The notes under the pieces: model-generated
What the model saw: only the letters and a program-made list of their open reading frames with translations
What the model was told of the DNA's origin: nothing
The model's database searches: none
Shown: piece by piece, positions 44,717 to 55,741 of the stretch
Layout of the letters: every line of letters begins with the position of its first letter
Numbering within the stretch: the first letter of the stretch is position 1
From: Diprion similis
Lineage: Eukaryota; Arthropoda; Insecta; Hymenoptera; Diprionidae
Assembly (NCBI RefSeq): GCF_021155765.1
Contig: NC_060117.1
Coordinates: 10,754,001 to 10,818,000 of the forward strand
DNA length: 64,000 nucleotides
Direction: 5' to 3'
Made by a program: the position numbers and the translations under genes

Positions 44717-45245
44717 TATTTGTGCCAACATTTTGACGAGATCTCGCAGCAGCTGGTAATATAATAAATCCAACTCTACAATTTTGGCCTCATACATCAA
44801 TAGCTTATTTGATGCGGAACCCTATGCCTAAATAAATCTCTTTAATCTCACAAATACAGTTGTTATAGCACTTTGAAAGTTAGCAAATAGTGCGAATACA
44901 CGATCATCTTTCTTGTGTCTATTTGTGAATCGGTTCAAAGAAATCTGCCTGGTGAATTTAATACTGACCTATGATTCGTCGTCTTAATAATACAAGAAGT
45001 AACAATAGTGCATCCACAGGTTTTAAAAGAACATATCACCCTCATTTCCAGAAAATACAAGAGCCTATAATTATAAATGCACCCACTAAATTCAACTTGG
45101 CCAGCCGAGGTAATACGTTCATTTTTTTTTCTGGTTGAATCGAAAATGTTTTGGAGAGTGGCTAGATCAAAATTGATTCTCACCCTAACTAAAAACCAGT
45201 CTAGTATAGAAAAAAAGAAAAAAGTCAATTGATTTCTGTTTACAG
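44717..45245. other. Intron DNA up to the dynein acceptor
   Basis: No recognised feature except the acceptor region at its end. Confidence 0.4.
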
Positions 45246-45373
45246 AATCACCCAAGAGCCGAAAGACCTTGTTACTATGCAGGCGTCTCTAGCATTGTAT
45301 GCCCGACTTGTCTCCGAAGTGTCGAAAGTGGAAGCAGAGTTTCCAAAAATTCAAGAACAATACCAAACCTTAG
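45246..45373 (+). CDS. Dynein heavy chain exon
   Basis: Acceptor TTTACAG, donor GTAAGA. It encodes ITQEPKDLVTMQASLALYAR and VEAEFPKIQEQYQTL, matching the region where heavy chains ask which segment a linker helix follows. The phase agrees with the upstream exon. No following exon is seen in the remaining 18.6 kb. Confidence 0.8.
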
Positions 45374-46471
45374 GTAAGATTATATCTATAAAATTTATTA
45401 GCTTTAGGGTTACGAAGAACCAGTAACTACATCTTGCAGCGCCTACATATTATGTGTGAAACTGAATAGTAACTAAAACTATGTGCCGTTTTTCTTTTTT
45501 ATAAGAATAACATTGACTTCGAGAGAGTAAACGGGGTTATATGCTTAAGAGAGTTCACCCCTGGACATTAGTCCAGGGGTTATCCATTTTTTGGTGAACC
45601 AATCAATATATATAGCCAGAGAAGAATTTTCGCATATGAGGAGAGTTATAAGCATCCACGGACAGTCAGTAACCAAATAAAAGTATGCAACTTGTTTGCA
45701 GGTTGCGCTGTCACCCGTCGCGTCGTTCCCAAACCAGACACCGTCGTCACGGGGTCGCTAGTCATGCATTTTGAAATTGAGAGTGAAAAGAAACGTCGTC
45801 ACCTTTTACTCTTATATTTTGACTTACTACCTCTGAACCACCCATCTCTCTGCCACCCAGCGTCGTATGACTAGGAAGTAAAGCAGAAGGAGACAAAACT
45901 TCAGAATACAAAGTTGGGCCAGATTTAAACGCAGTCAGTTTTGTTATTCATTGTGTCTGTGTTCTTTGATCGTTCACATATGAGGATGATCAAGCGAGGT
46001 GTTGACTGCTAATCTGATTTACATATTTCGAACGATTGACGAACAGAAACGCGGTGAGTGAAGGAAATCGGTATTACTAACTCGGAGCCAAATGTAGGTC
46101 CGATTTTTGCTAGTACACAGGCGTCTCCTTCTCTCTTACTTCCTGCAAATGGCCTATTATCTCACCATAGGTATTTTACCTCATTAGTAGTAAATATAGG
46201 AGAGTTGTGGATACAAATCCTTACTTTACCGACACAGCGCGGACGTGAACCTTTTCTAGCGGAGTGGGAGGTGGAGGAGGTTATCCCTACTGCGACCGAC
46301 GTGGTCGACCAACAACCGCTGTGCGTTCTGCGTTACCATAATATCGATTATCGGAAAATAATCATCTGTTTTGCGCTGTACCCTACCATCGCTTATGGTA
46401 AAATTATCCACATTAGCGGTACTTTTTAACCTGCATCGGTAATGAATTAGAGTATTCTACTCTTGCTTGAG
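45374..46471. other. Unassigned DNA after the last dynein exon
   Basis: A 10-bp perfect hairpin ACCCCTGGAC-ATTA-GTCCAGGGGT lies at 45557-45580. An open stretch at 46058-46429 has no known motif. No further dynein exon is seen. Confidence 0.4.
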
Positions 46472-46479
46472 TTACCGTC

Positions 46480-49400
46480 CAGTGGCGTAGCTACGGGGAG
46501 CGGAGGGAGCAGCCTGCTCGAGGCGCTAGCCTTAAGGGGGCACCAGGCTGTGCGATTTTTTTTTTTTTTTTTCATTTGTATACTGATTTTTTTCTGTCAC
46601 GTAGACTGAAACTCGTATTTATCGCCTTGATGAACATCACTTTACGGTAACTTGAAAAAATAATCTGCAATGTAAAATCGAAAGACTTGGCTGTGAGCCG
46701 GAAGAGTTACGGTTGATTCTAACTCCATCGGGTGGCGAATCCTTGAATCTCGACTACAACCAAACAACCGCAGTAACAGATGGCGCCCGACAGAACGGAT
46801 CGGGGAACCCCCTTGTCATGAATCCCGGAGAGTATAAACCGCCGTCATAGGTTAGAATCTACGTCACAATGTCCGAATCAAATTGGCATAAAAAAAAGGC
46901 AAGTGGCGCAGAAAATAGAAAACGAAAAAGTGAAAAACGTGAAGCTGAACAGGAACTGTTAAAAAAAGTGCCAAAAATGTCAAATTTCTTTACGAAAGTT
47001 ACCAGTACTCCTGCAGGTGCTGATAACGGAGAGTCATCAAGTGTTGATGATAATGAATCCGTGCTACCTTTTAAAACTCCAGCGCCCGAGGATCAAGGCT
47101 CGGATCAAGGCTCGGAGCAAGGTCCATCGGATTATCACGTTACAGTCCCTTCGTTTACAGCAGCGCCGAATCCGTTGATCATTCAGACTTCAGATCGGGC
47201 AGATTTCACTGGAATTCTTACACCAGCACAAAAGCGACGCATTATTATAATCGGTCCATGTCAACCAAATGGACCATTTCCAGTGAATAAAGGGGGACGA
47301 AACTGCGGAAGGGGTTTTGATGCCAGTTATTATGTCAGGAGAACGAAAAGTGAGAAGCTACCCGTGGTAATAAAGCGACACTGGTTAAGCTATTCGACAA
47401 AGCTGAACATATGCTATTGCCAACCATGCTGGTTGTTCGATTCATCGACATCAAATCAGTGTCTTGTGAAAGGTACCTCTGATTGGGCTCACTTAGCTCG
47501 TAACATTGTGAGACACGAAACGTCCCAACAACATACAATATCGTGCGAGGTATACGATCACTGGGAGGCTGATAAAACGATTACTGCTCAACAGATGAAT
47601 CAATTGGACGATGCAACTAATTATTGGCATTCAGTACTACGACGTATCTTTGACGTGACTCTCACTCTAGCTACGAACGATCTTCCATTTCGTGCTCACA
47701 GAATACGAGACGACAAAACAACGTCCAAAGGAAACTTTTTATAAATCATACACCTTTTAGCACACTACGATCCGGTTTTAGTTCTAAAACGTCCGAAGGG
47801 CTCCCTGAATTACCTCAGTCCAGATATTCAAAACGAGATACTTGAGCTCCTTGCCAGTAAAATAATATTGAAAATCAAGACCGAAATAAAAGATGCTGCA
47901 TTTGTTTCCATCATCACCGATACAACACAGGATATATCTAAAATTGACCAGCACAGCACCGTATTCCGATATGTGATATGCAGAAAAAATGAGATGGGCA
48001 AGCCAATAGAGCTCGAAATAAAAGAATCTTTCGTCGGCTTTATTGAAGTTAAGAGCCAGGCATCGAGTGACCTGGAGAACACTGTGGTGGAAGTCATTAA
48101 AAATTTTACCGATTTCTCGAAATTGAGGGGACAAGGGTATGACGGAGCTGCTAATATGAGCGGAGTATACACCGGACTTTAAGCCCGTCTGAAACGAAAA
48201 AATCCTGCCGCTCGATACATCCACTGCTGTGCCCATAGCTTGAACCTTGTGATTAACGATGCAGTTCGAGGCATCCAAGAGGTTCGAAATTTTTTCGACA
48301 ACTTGGAAAAGCTGTACGTCTTTTTCAGTGCAATTACATGATGGGCCATACTGATGGATGGGCCTATGAAACAAACTTTAAGGAAAGTGTGCCCGACTAG
48401 ATGGTCGTCTCAAATTCAAGCAGTAGATTCTCTTCGCAGCCGCTACTTCAATGTTATGAAAATTTTGACATATTTATCGCTCAGTGGAAAAAAAGCTGAT
48501 GAAAAAGTGCGAGCTGCAGCACTGGCGAAATATTTTGGCGAGTTTAGTACAGTGATTTTGATCGTTCTGCAAAATAAAATCTTAGGATCTGTTGATGTCG
48601 TATCGAAATTGCTCCAAACAAAACAAGAAGACATCCAAAAACTGGTCGAGATGCTTTCGCCATTGATTGAAGAATTCTCCAGCTTGAGAAATAATTGGCA
48701 CATAGTGAAGGATGATTCGGTGAAGCTAGCTGAAGACTGGAAGATTATTCCAAGCTTTCCAGAAAAACGAGTTCGTCGTACGCGCAGGATATTCGACGAA
48801 CTCCAATCAGATGAACGCTTAGAAGATCCCGAAAAACGATTTCAATGTGAAGTGTTCAATTACAATTTGGACATTGTGATTTCGCAATTGCGAATACGCT
48901 TCAAGGCCCTGCATGAAATATCTGGGATCTTTGGTTGCTTGTACCCGCCTGTTCTTCTACGATCGTCGGACCAAGATGTTATAAACAAAGTTGCTGTACT
49001 CGTTAAGGCATATCCGGAAAATATCTCATCGAATATCGGACCTCAATCGCAGCAGTTGAAAATGTGTTTCTCTGATTCACTGTCCAAGATTACAACAGTG
49101 CGAGAAGTCGCGGAATTGCTTTTGATTAAGACTCAAGCTTCAAGTAGTTTTCCTGACGTTAACGCAGCATGTTTTATATTTCTAACTCTACCAGTTACGG
49201 TTGCATCGGCTGAAAGGAGTTTTTCGAAACTGAATTTGATTGAAACTTACTTTCGAAATTCAATATCACAGAACCGATTAAGCTCACTTGCAATAATCTC
49301 TATCGAGCGACAAAGAGCAAAACAACTCGATTTGAACGATTTGGTCAACCAATTCGCGACAATCAAAGCTAGAAAATGTAAGCTTTAAAATAAGTAGTTG

Positions 49401-49630
49401 ACGTACTCAGAAAATAGGTTGATACTAATTGTAAGAGTGGAACTTATAGTTATGCTTTTCTCAGAGATATGTAATATTTGTTTCATAATTAATAAAGAAT
49501 ATGATATTATTCATGTCCGTGTGTTTTGTCCAACCTTATATTTTCAACTTGCAAAGCGCGAGACACCCCAGATCCAGGGGGCGCATCGACATTTCTGCTC
49601 CAGGGCACCGAACACCTATCTATGCCACTG
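46480..49630 (+). mobile_element. hAT transposon with intact ends and target duplication
   Basis: 3151 bp. The inverted ends CAGTGGCGTAGCTA and TATCTATGCCACTG are flanked by the 8-bp duplication TTACCGTC at 46472-46479 and 49631-49638. It holds one transposase gene on the plus strand. TSD and termini are perfect or near perfect, so the borders are firm. Confidence 0.93.
46869..49388 (+). pseudogene. hAT transposase (ZMYM1-like), three nonsense codons
   Basis: One reading frame of 840 codons from the ATG at 46869 to the TAA at 49386-49388, without any frameshift. It is interrupted only by TAA 47742-47744, TAA 48180-48182 and TGA 48339-48341. The N-terminus is Lys/Glu-rich. A TTF-type zinc finger follows (RHWLSYSTKLNICYCQPCWL), then the DUF4371-like catalytic part (ITDTTQDISKIDQ, GQGYDGAANMSG, CCAHSLNLVINDAV). 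The C-terminal hAT dimerisation domain reads PVTVASAERSFSKLNLI. This is the zinc-finger-MYM-type-1-like branch of hAT transposases, which cut and paste with 8-bp duplications, as seen here. The protein cannot be made in full. Confidence 0.9.
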
Positions 49631-49639
49631 TTACCGTCA

Positions 49640-49969
49640 TTAGTTGTTTCGTAACCGTATCGGTAGTGAATGAGGTTACCATCACGCTCAACCTGTTACC
49701 GATGTGCATTGAGCAAGATCCAGACGCAGACATAAACTTGTGCAGTTCGACAAGACCCACCTTCTAAAAGGATCTTCCAGCATGAGTCGGCTTCTAGAAG
49801 ATTCTTCTTGCAGAGGGTGTGAGACGTTCGAGGGTTAACAACGACGAATTCGCAGAATGTAGGAAGACAAACAGTTTTCGGAACCGCCAATCGACACAAT
49901 GTCAAAATTCACACCGGCATAGAAGCTCAATTAGCAGAAAACAAACGAATCTTCTGAAAAGTAGCAATA
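49640..49969. other. Unassigned DNA
   Basis: No gene. CAGAATGTAGG...TCACACCGG near 49855-49915 loosely resembles the Polinton border region at 9784-9810; the match is too weak to call. Confidence 0.35.
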
Positions 49970-50310
49970 TGACGCTAAGTGGCCCGCGTCGATCAGTGAA
50001 ACGTTGAAGGTTCTGGATCTACACCTTCACCGATGACCAATGGACCAACGGATCGTCTGACAAGTATCGACTCGACGTTGAGCGGCCCGCGAAGATCGAC
50101 GAGACGTTGCAAGTTTTGGATTCACACCTACATTCGTGACGAATAAAATAGCAAATCGTACGACATGTCGTCAAGCAGCCCATGGCGATCAGCAAAACGT
50201 TGAAACTGTAGAAGCTTAGACCCCCCCGAATTATGAAAAAAGCAGTTCTCGGAATCCTCTGATGTAATGTCTAGCGATCAGCAAAAACGTTGAATTCTTG
50301 AGGTTCTGAC
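49970..50310. repeat. Degenerate tandem repeat of about 100 bp
   Basis: Units start near 49970, 50073, 50166 and 50268. Each has a form of GACGCTAAGTGGCCCGCG, then GATCAGTGAAACGTTGAA and GGTTCTGGATCTACACC. The last copy is shortened. Confidence 0.7.
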
Positions 50311-51061
50311 TTAAGGCAGTAGTCTGGTCTAGAGCGAGATGTTTGACGTCATTTTTGGGCTGGAATAATTTTTAAACCGTTGAAGTAGTCTTGATGAAAG
50401 TTACATATGTGTATTTATCATTCCGTTAAGAATGTATCTACATTGAAAAAAAAAATTATTTCAAATATTTTAATGCATTTTTTTATTTTTTTACAACATG
50501 GTCCGCCGAAAACCGCCCAATCGGCGCCCACTCTGGGTGATGTTGTATGCATCTGAAGAAAATAAATATATATTGCCAATCTCTATGAGTATTCTGAGTA
50601 CTAAAGGCAGAATCAGTACTTAAAAAAATTTTGTTACAAAATGGCGGCCTGTTAAACTTTGAATAACGATGTTGACGAAATCATTGTTCAACTCAATTCT
50701 GCTACCAGTCCTCAGAAAGAATCTGGCGAAGGTATGTGCAAAATTTGAGCTCAATCGGTCAGTTAGTTATTGAGATATCGTGGGCGCTGATTTAAAAAAA
50801 CATAGTTTGGAGATAAACGCGTGTGATGAGGGGTGAACCTCGCACTTATTTGGGGGAGAGAGGAGGGAGACGAGAGACGGGGGAGAGTAAGTTCACACGT
50901 CGAAATTGTGGAAATGCGAAAGTCAAACGTATATTTGGGGTTTGTTTCGTCGAGCCTTACTTACTAAATAACAAATGGGTCGGTCCCGCGTGGCGGCTGG
51001 TCACGCCCCAGCCGGTTAGCGTTATTTTAAATCTAATTCCTTAAAACTAATGATTAGGTAT
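50311..51061. other. Unassigned DNA
   Basis: No supported feature; becomes G+C-rich toward 51000. Confidence 0.35.
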
Positions 51062-51130
51062 AAATGATAGTGTGAGTGAGAGGGTGTGTGTGTGAGTGTG
51101 TGGGTATGTGTGGGTGTGTGTGGGGAAGGG
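51062..51130. repeat. GT-rich microsatellite
   Basis: Imperfect (GT)n with GTGTGTGTGAGTGTGTGGGT-type variation. Confidence 0.85.
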
Positions 51131-51465
51131 GGAGAAGATCTGATAAGGATGCGGTGGTGTGATGTGGTGGCGGGAGGAGAAGGCGATTGGCGTGGTAGAT
51201 GCACGGAGGAGCCAAATGTGGGTCAGCTAACCTTTTTAGCCGCGTGAACGTGGTGTCGAGGGGGCTTCCTTCCAATCCAGAAGTTGGCACAAGAGTGACA
51301 AGAGTGACTTCTCCGGCCGGCCCGGCGCGTCTTCGGGTGCGCCCGGGCCGGTTCGGCATTGTTCGGCCCCGCTCCGCGGGCTTGGGGCTTATTGCGACGT
51401 GCACGCGGGGTGCAACGTCACACGCGTTCAAAGTTTTCATACCGTTAGACGAGGTTTAAATTAAA
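51131..51465. other. G+C-rich unassigned DNA
   Basis: Contains GCCCGGGCCGG-type blocks that keep frames open on both strands by composition. No protein motif was recognised. Confidence 0.4.
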
Positions 51466-52172
51466 TTATCGATGCTTACTAGTTAATCTGCCAACCCAGG
51501 TCCATAGATTGCTTCCTTTTCCCCTTTCGTAGAAATGGTCTTGCTTCAATAGTGTTTCCCTTCCAGGAGTCCTGGCTTCTTTTGAGGCGAATAACGAACG
51601 TCTTTCGGTACGGTCGATTCTCTGTTGATTACGTAACGTTACATATGCGTATGCTTGCTGTCCGATTTTTACACCCATCGGATGTAATATCTTCAATATT
51701 TTTGTAAACCCTTCGTTGAAAATACACGTAGCTAGAAAAGTGGCAATTGCTATCACAACAGCTCCAGAGTGATTGTGTTTTGGAGTGAACATCCGAATCA
51801 ATGAATATAGAGATTCATTATTGTTTTGCGTCTCCGCTCCTCGACACCGCTCTTACAGACCGTCCGACGCAAGATTTTCGTATATGGACTTTATCGCCTC
51901 TAAGACTTGATCACAGAGCGGCGATCTATCATGTCTGAAATCTTCGAGTGACCCAGCAGCCTCTGCGTTACGCCACTTGCACCAGCTCGAAGGTCCCGGT
52001 GGGCAATACATGTGTTGATGGTTTTAGTTACTTGGAGGGTAGTGATAGAATGTTGACCACACGGCTTTATTCATTTTTTCGATTAAGTGACAATTTCTTC
52101 TAATCGCTAGACCGTAGTAAGCCGCCAAGTCAACCGATTACCTTGTCAGTCAATTTTCCTTCCCACAACCGA
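51466..52172 (-). pseudogene. Mutator-like transposase, C-terminal half
   Basis: On the minus strand from about 52172 down, pieces of the arthropod Mutator-like transposase domain can be read: KLTDKVIG, then AAYYGLAIR, a CPPGPSSWCKW block, and the open stretch RMFTPKHNHSGAVVIAIATF with CIFNEGF. The last 111 codons (51801-51466) are open. By family role it catalyses cut-and-paste movement with a DDE-type core. The N-terminal half lies on the same strand at 54018-54515, so a 1.8-kb insertion separates the two. Frame shifts near 52120 and a stop near 52035 show it is dead. Confidence 0.7.
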
Positions 52173-54017
52173 TGCAGAATAACTTTGCCCTAAAATATAA
52201 CCCCTCAACTCAGACATCTACCCCGCTTAACACACAATCACAGACATTCCAAAATACCATGGCAGATATGATCTGTTATTTGCAACCCGTCAATCGATGC
52301 CTACCTACTAGGGGAATCGTGTCAGCAGCAAAGATGAGGACAAACAAGGCATTCGATACGTCACAAAAAAAGGAACTGTTAGAACGGATAATTAGGCTAA
52401 AAGTTAATAATCCGCAGAAACAAATAAAAAGGAAGTTATTGTTGGGCGCCAGGTACAATGTATCACGATAATCTAAAAGAGAATAAAGGTAGGAAGGGAA
52501 AAGAAAACTCGGTAGCTCAGTATTTGGCGAAGGGGAGTCGCGGGGTAGTGAACATTTAACACACTTTTTTTTTTTAATTGCCAAAATAAAGGTAACGAAA
52601 AGTTAGTTTATTAGAAGGAACGAAATTAGGTCTCAAAACCGCCTAAATCGTACACAACCCTCTACGGGCGTTGATAACAAACAAAAGATATTTCAAAAGT
52701 CTCGATACAAAGAAACGGAAATAATAGCGTAAATTAGAACAGACAATCTTCATTAGTCGGAATATAAGAAAAGCTTAAAAACTCGTTAGGAAAGGAAAAT
52801 AGTAACGTAAATTAAGATGCACAATCTCCAATGGTCGGAATACAAGAAAGAGGGAAAAAATCGATATAAAATGGAAATAATAACGTAAACTAAAATAGAT
52901 AATCTTCGATAAACGAAATACAAGAAAACTTAACAAATTAAGATACGGAATAGGCTGGATGGGACAGCTGATAACGGATGGCTCGATACAATACAAGGGA
53001 ATTTAAAGACGAGCTACAAACGTCAGCTGTCGCGAGATATCTTCAAATTACGAGATAAATTTAACAAAGAGTCTTGATATCAATTTACAATCGGTAACAA
53101 AATTCGTAACGAAAGGAAAGAGAATAAAGCGCACGCGTCGAATATATCTTAAAGAAGAGAGTACAGTCACGCGGCTCGCTTGAAGTAGGGGCAGGGGGGG
53201 GGGAGCCTACCGTGGCGCGGACACTCGGGGAATGCACGGGCGTAGCACGGTCTCGATCTACTGCGACGAGTCGATATCTCGAAAGCAGCACCACGCGGCA
53301 ACGTAAAGTCAGCGTGGGGACGATTCAAACGGAGACGCCACAAATATGGCCGCAACCGACGCTATTGCGCAATAATTTACGACCGTTGCACAACGAGATA
53401 TAATTTTTTACTCACGGTAACAAGGTAACGCCATCAGATACAACAATTAATCATACGGCAACGATAGCCAAAACGATATTCAAAAACAGCTACCCGAAAA
53501 CACGAGAAATAGAAAACGACGCCGTCGCCACGTAGACGCGGGAGCCATGCGGGAGAAAATTAACAGAAATTCGAGAACAAAATTAGGGACACAAATTATT
53601 AGTCAGGCTCGTAGAAATTGTCATTGATAAAATTAATAAGAGACATAAAAACCTGAGATACGGAAAGATACGACCCAAACGGTCACCAAAGACAATATGG
53701 AAGCTAATGCGTCTCGGGCGGTTCGAGCGGTAACAAAAGCTCACTTACGTCAGGCGAACTGGATTGGTTTCTCCCACACAATGATTAGAGTCCTGGTTAA
53801 TAACCGCCTGCCAGGGTGGTTTCATCGTCGAAGACGTATCCTCGGTGTATGGACGTCGGTAGCTGCATGATTTTCCTCCTTTCTCCGCCTTTTGTGCTCA
53901 GGATAGCTCGGGACAGGTGGGAAAAAGGCAAAACAAAATCGAGAGAAATTAATAATAAAACTTGAGATTATATAAGCGACCATATCAGTTGCCTGCATTC
54001 CTGGCTGCTTTTTCACT
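52173..54017 (-). mobile_element. A-rich insertion splitting the Mutator-like gene, possible LTR
   Basis: No coding motif. On the minus strand, 52441-52452 reads CTGGCGCCCAAC, a gypsy/BEL-type primer-binding site, which would make the A-rich DNA above it (52454 to about 54000) a 5' LTR. Similar A-rich DNA with a similar site occurs at 56515 and upward. Borders and duplicated LTRs are not defined, so the class is tentative. Confidence 0.4.
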
Positions 54018-54515
54018 TTATACGGGGATGAGGAGGTCAAACAACGCGGCGCTAATCGCCGTGTTACAACCTTTATATTGTTTTTTTAACGTCACGTAAT
54101 CTTGTTCCCATTCTTTTGGAAACATGTCCAATACACTTTTTTCTTGTTCAATACTATCTTTGCCGTAGGGACACGCATCTAGAATTGCTTTATAGGTTTT
54201 GCAATCTCCGTCGCCTATGTATCGAGTGTATTGCACGCCGTATTTTTCTACCAAACGGAGAAACATCTCTAATGCCGCGCCAACTTCCATCTCATCCGCA
54301 CTGCCATGGTTGTTATTAATACAGTCTTCGTGAGTTTCGAACCAATCATCGAATTCCTCGTTGATTATCTTGTTTTTACTTACGGCACACACTTGGCAAA
54401 AGCTTGATTTGACTACAGTATCTAGCACTTTTTTGCTGTATTTACCAATTATACTAGTAACGCCAAACCGTGAACTGAGACCTCGTTTTTTCCAAGTACA
54501 ATACCCTGACACCAT
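54018..54515 (-). pseudogene. Mutator-like transposase, N-terminal half
   Basis: 165 open codons with CTWKKRGLSSRFGVTSIIG, KVLDTVVKSSFCQVC and YTRYIGDGDCKTYKAI, which are signatures of the Mutator-like transposase domain found across arthropods (the GDGD segment is a catalytic-region hallmark). The N-terminal zinc-binding part is missing. Just before the first Met the frame has a stop. After about residue 125 the sequence no longer follows the family, which marks the insertion border near 54130. Confidence 0.75.
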
Positions 54516-54539
54516 TAGCTACGATGATGAAGATTCTTT

Positions 54540-55185
54540 TTAACTGTTCATTTCACAGAATTATTTCCGTGTCTGCTCTGTTCGAAGGTTGGGACGTAAC
54601 TGAATCTAGCACAGTTCATACGTTGAAACGAAATAGAGAAGTATTCGAAATAATTCTGAGAACTGGATTACCGTTATACTATTGGGAGCTCTAGGGGACA
54701 CTGCCCCTTCTCGGAACGAGCGTGCAGCTGCTTCCTGACTACGCTACCTGAGCGCGCGACTTGCATATAATTTCTATTGCTCTGCTAATTTTCGAAATGT
54801 CAATACATGGTTTTCACAAGCGTATTAAGAAAGGTCCAAGGAATAATAGAATGGAAAAAAACGATTTTTTCCAATTTCTAGATGAGACTCCTGCCTTAAA
54901 TCTGAGGAAATAGGTTATAAGAGTAATGTCTGATATCGATGGAATTGATTTTATTCAGAGAACTTAGGATTACGGTTTACATAGATCCCTAATATTGGTA
55001 TTAGACATGATTATATATAGGCTTCTTATTCAATAGTATCATAACCAAGATCCAGACTCTGAACAGTTTGAGAAGATATCAATAGGGTTTTATGTTTCAA
55101 TAAAAATTTTTGTATAAAAAACACGTTTTATGCAGCACAACTCGGACATAACAATCCACGATGATGTACACATTCATGTTCAATA
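54540..55185. other. Unassigned DNA
   Basis: No supported feature. On the minus strand 55136-55185 continues the neighbouring gene in a shifted frame (see that entry). Confidence 0.35.
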
Positions 55186-55581
55186 TCAAACATCTCGTTC
55201 AACTTTTACAAAGAAAGATCGCAACTCCATCAAATCGATGACTTCAACTTCTTTTTCACGTAAAATGTTCTCCAACCATTTCTTCTTTTTCAACCCCTTC
55301 ACGTAAACTTTTGAAGCATTACGTAGTGCATTATGTCTGAGGATGAAAAGAAGCTTGTCGAATGGTATATCACCGCTGATCCACGATAGTCCATGGTAAT
55401 TACGTTGTAACCAAGAATTTCGGCTTTTAAAGTGGGCAGACAAACAGTCCCAACCGTATGGTGGTTCGAAAAGGAAAACTGAAAGATGAGTTTCAGAGTT
55501 CAAAGATGAAATAGCCAACTGTTTCGGTGTGAAACGGTGTACCGTTCTGTTAAATCCTTGCACGTCTAATACGAATTTCAT
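55186..55581 (-). CDS. Unrecognised 131-residue protein with its own core promoter
   Basis: The frame opens at the ATG at 55581, 13 bases after a textbook initiator, and closes at 55186. The protein begins MKFVLDVQGF and includes LFEPPYGWDCL, WLQRNYHGLSW, SGDIPFDKLLFILR and KVYVKGLKKKKWLENILRE. This patterning (alternating beta strands and helices beginning with FVLDVQGF) suggests an RNase H/exonuclease-like fold. I believe the family recurs as uncharacterised multi-copy proteins in arthropods, but that is from memory. The last residues diverge: a different frame just after codon 125 reads a Cys/His-rich tail (HECVHHRGLLCPSCAA), so a one-base shift near 55205 probably removed a zinc-binding end. 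It lies alone between transposon remnants. Confidence 0.6.
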   Translation of the reverse strand: MKFVLDVQGFNRTVHRFTPKQLAISSLNSETHLSVFLFEPPYGWDCLSAHFKSRNSWLQRNYHGLSWISGDIPFDKLLFILRHNALRNASKVYVKGLKKKKWLENILREKEVEVIDLMELRSFFVKVERDV

Positions 55582-55591
55582 CGTGTAAAAT

Positions 55592-55626
55592 ACTGAACCA
55601 AATGCTGCAATCTGCACGGTTTTATA
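55592..55626 (-). promoter_or_regulatory. TATA/initiator promoter of the 55-kb gene
   Basis: On the minus strand TATAAAA begins at 55626 and TCAGTA has its A at 55594, exactly 32 bases downstream. The ATG follows 13 bases later. This is the same architecture as the Polinton polymerase and ATPase promoters. Confidence 0.7.
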
Positions 55627-55741
55627 CCAACTTTCTCACCCCACCACTAAGTGGGTTATATTCTGTTGGAATTGTTGAGTGGTTTGATCGAAATAATCCG
55701 TGGTTGTTGGTATGGTTACTTAATGTTTATTCTGAGATGTA

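Larger units (their letters stand above)
26690..45373 (+). other. Dynein heavy chain gene, five internal exons
   Basis: Five exons (26690-26860, 27467-27656, 27730-27826, 38199-38450, 45246-45373) join without a frame break: phases 0, 1, 2, 2 and 1 are kept across all GT-AG introns. The product is the N-terminal tail region of a dynein heavy chain, the part that binds intermediate chains in front of the linker and motor. The segments WTSYLYKFDLLLEEAFRLC, LYLKTWEPFRDMWEINKD and FDADIGRYTEVANNVQMQ match the family as I know it; the last is closest, from memory, to axonemal DNAH10-type chains. Earlier and later exons lie outside what I could find. Two introns are very large and full of mobile DNA. 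Confidence 0.85.

Noticed and set aside
45557..45580. Perfect 10-bp hairpin as a transcription terminator or microRNA
   Set aside because: Stem too short for a microRNA precursor and terminators of this kind are bacterial; likely incidental.
46058..46429. 123-codon frame left of the hAT element
   Set aside because: No start context or recognisable domain; hydrophobic and Ile-rich tail looks like noncoding DNA.
51054..51459. Open frames of 86 and 128 codons on opposite strands
   Set aside because: Produced by a GT microsatellite and G+C-rich DNA; low-complexity products.
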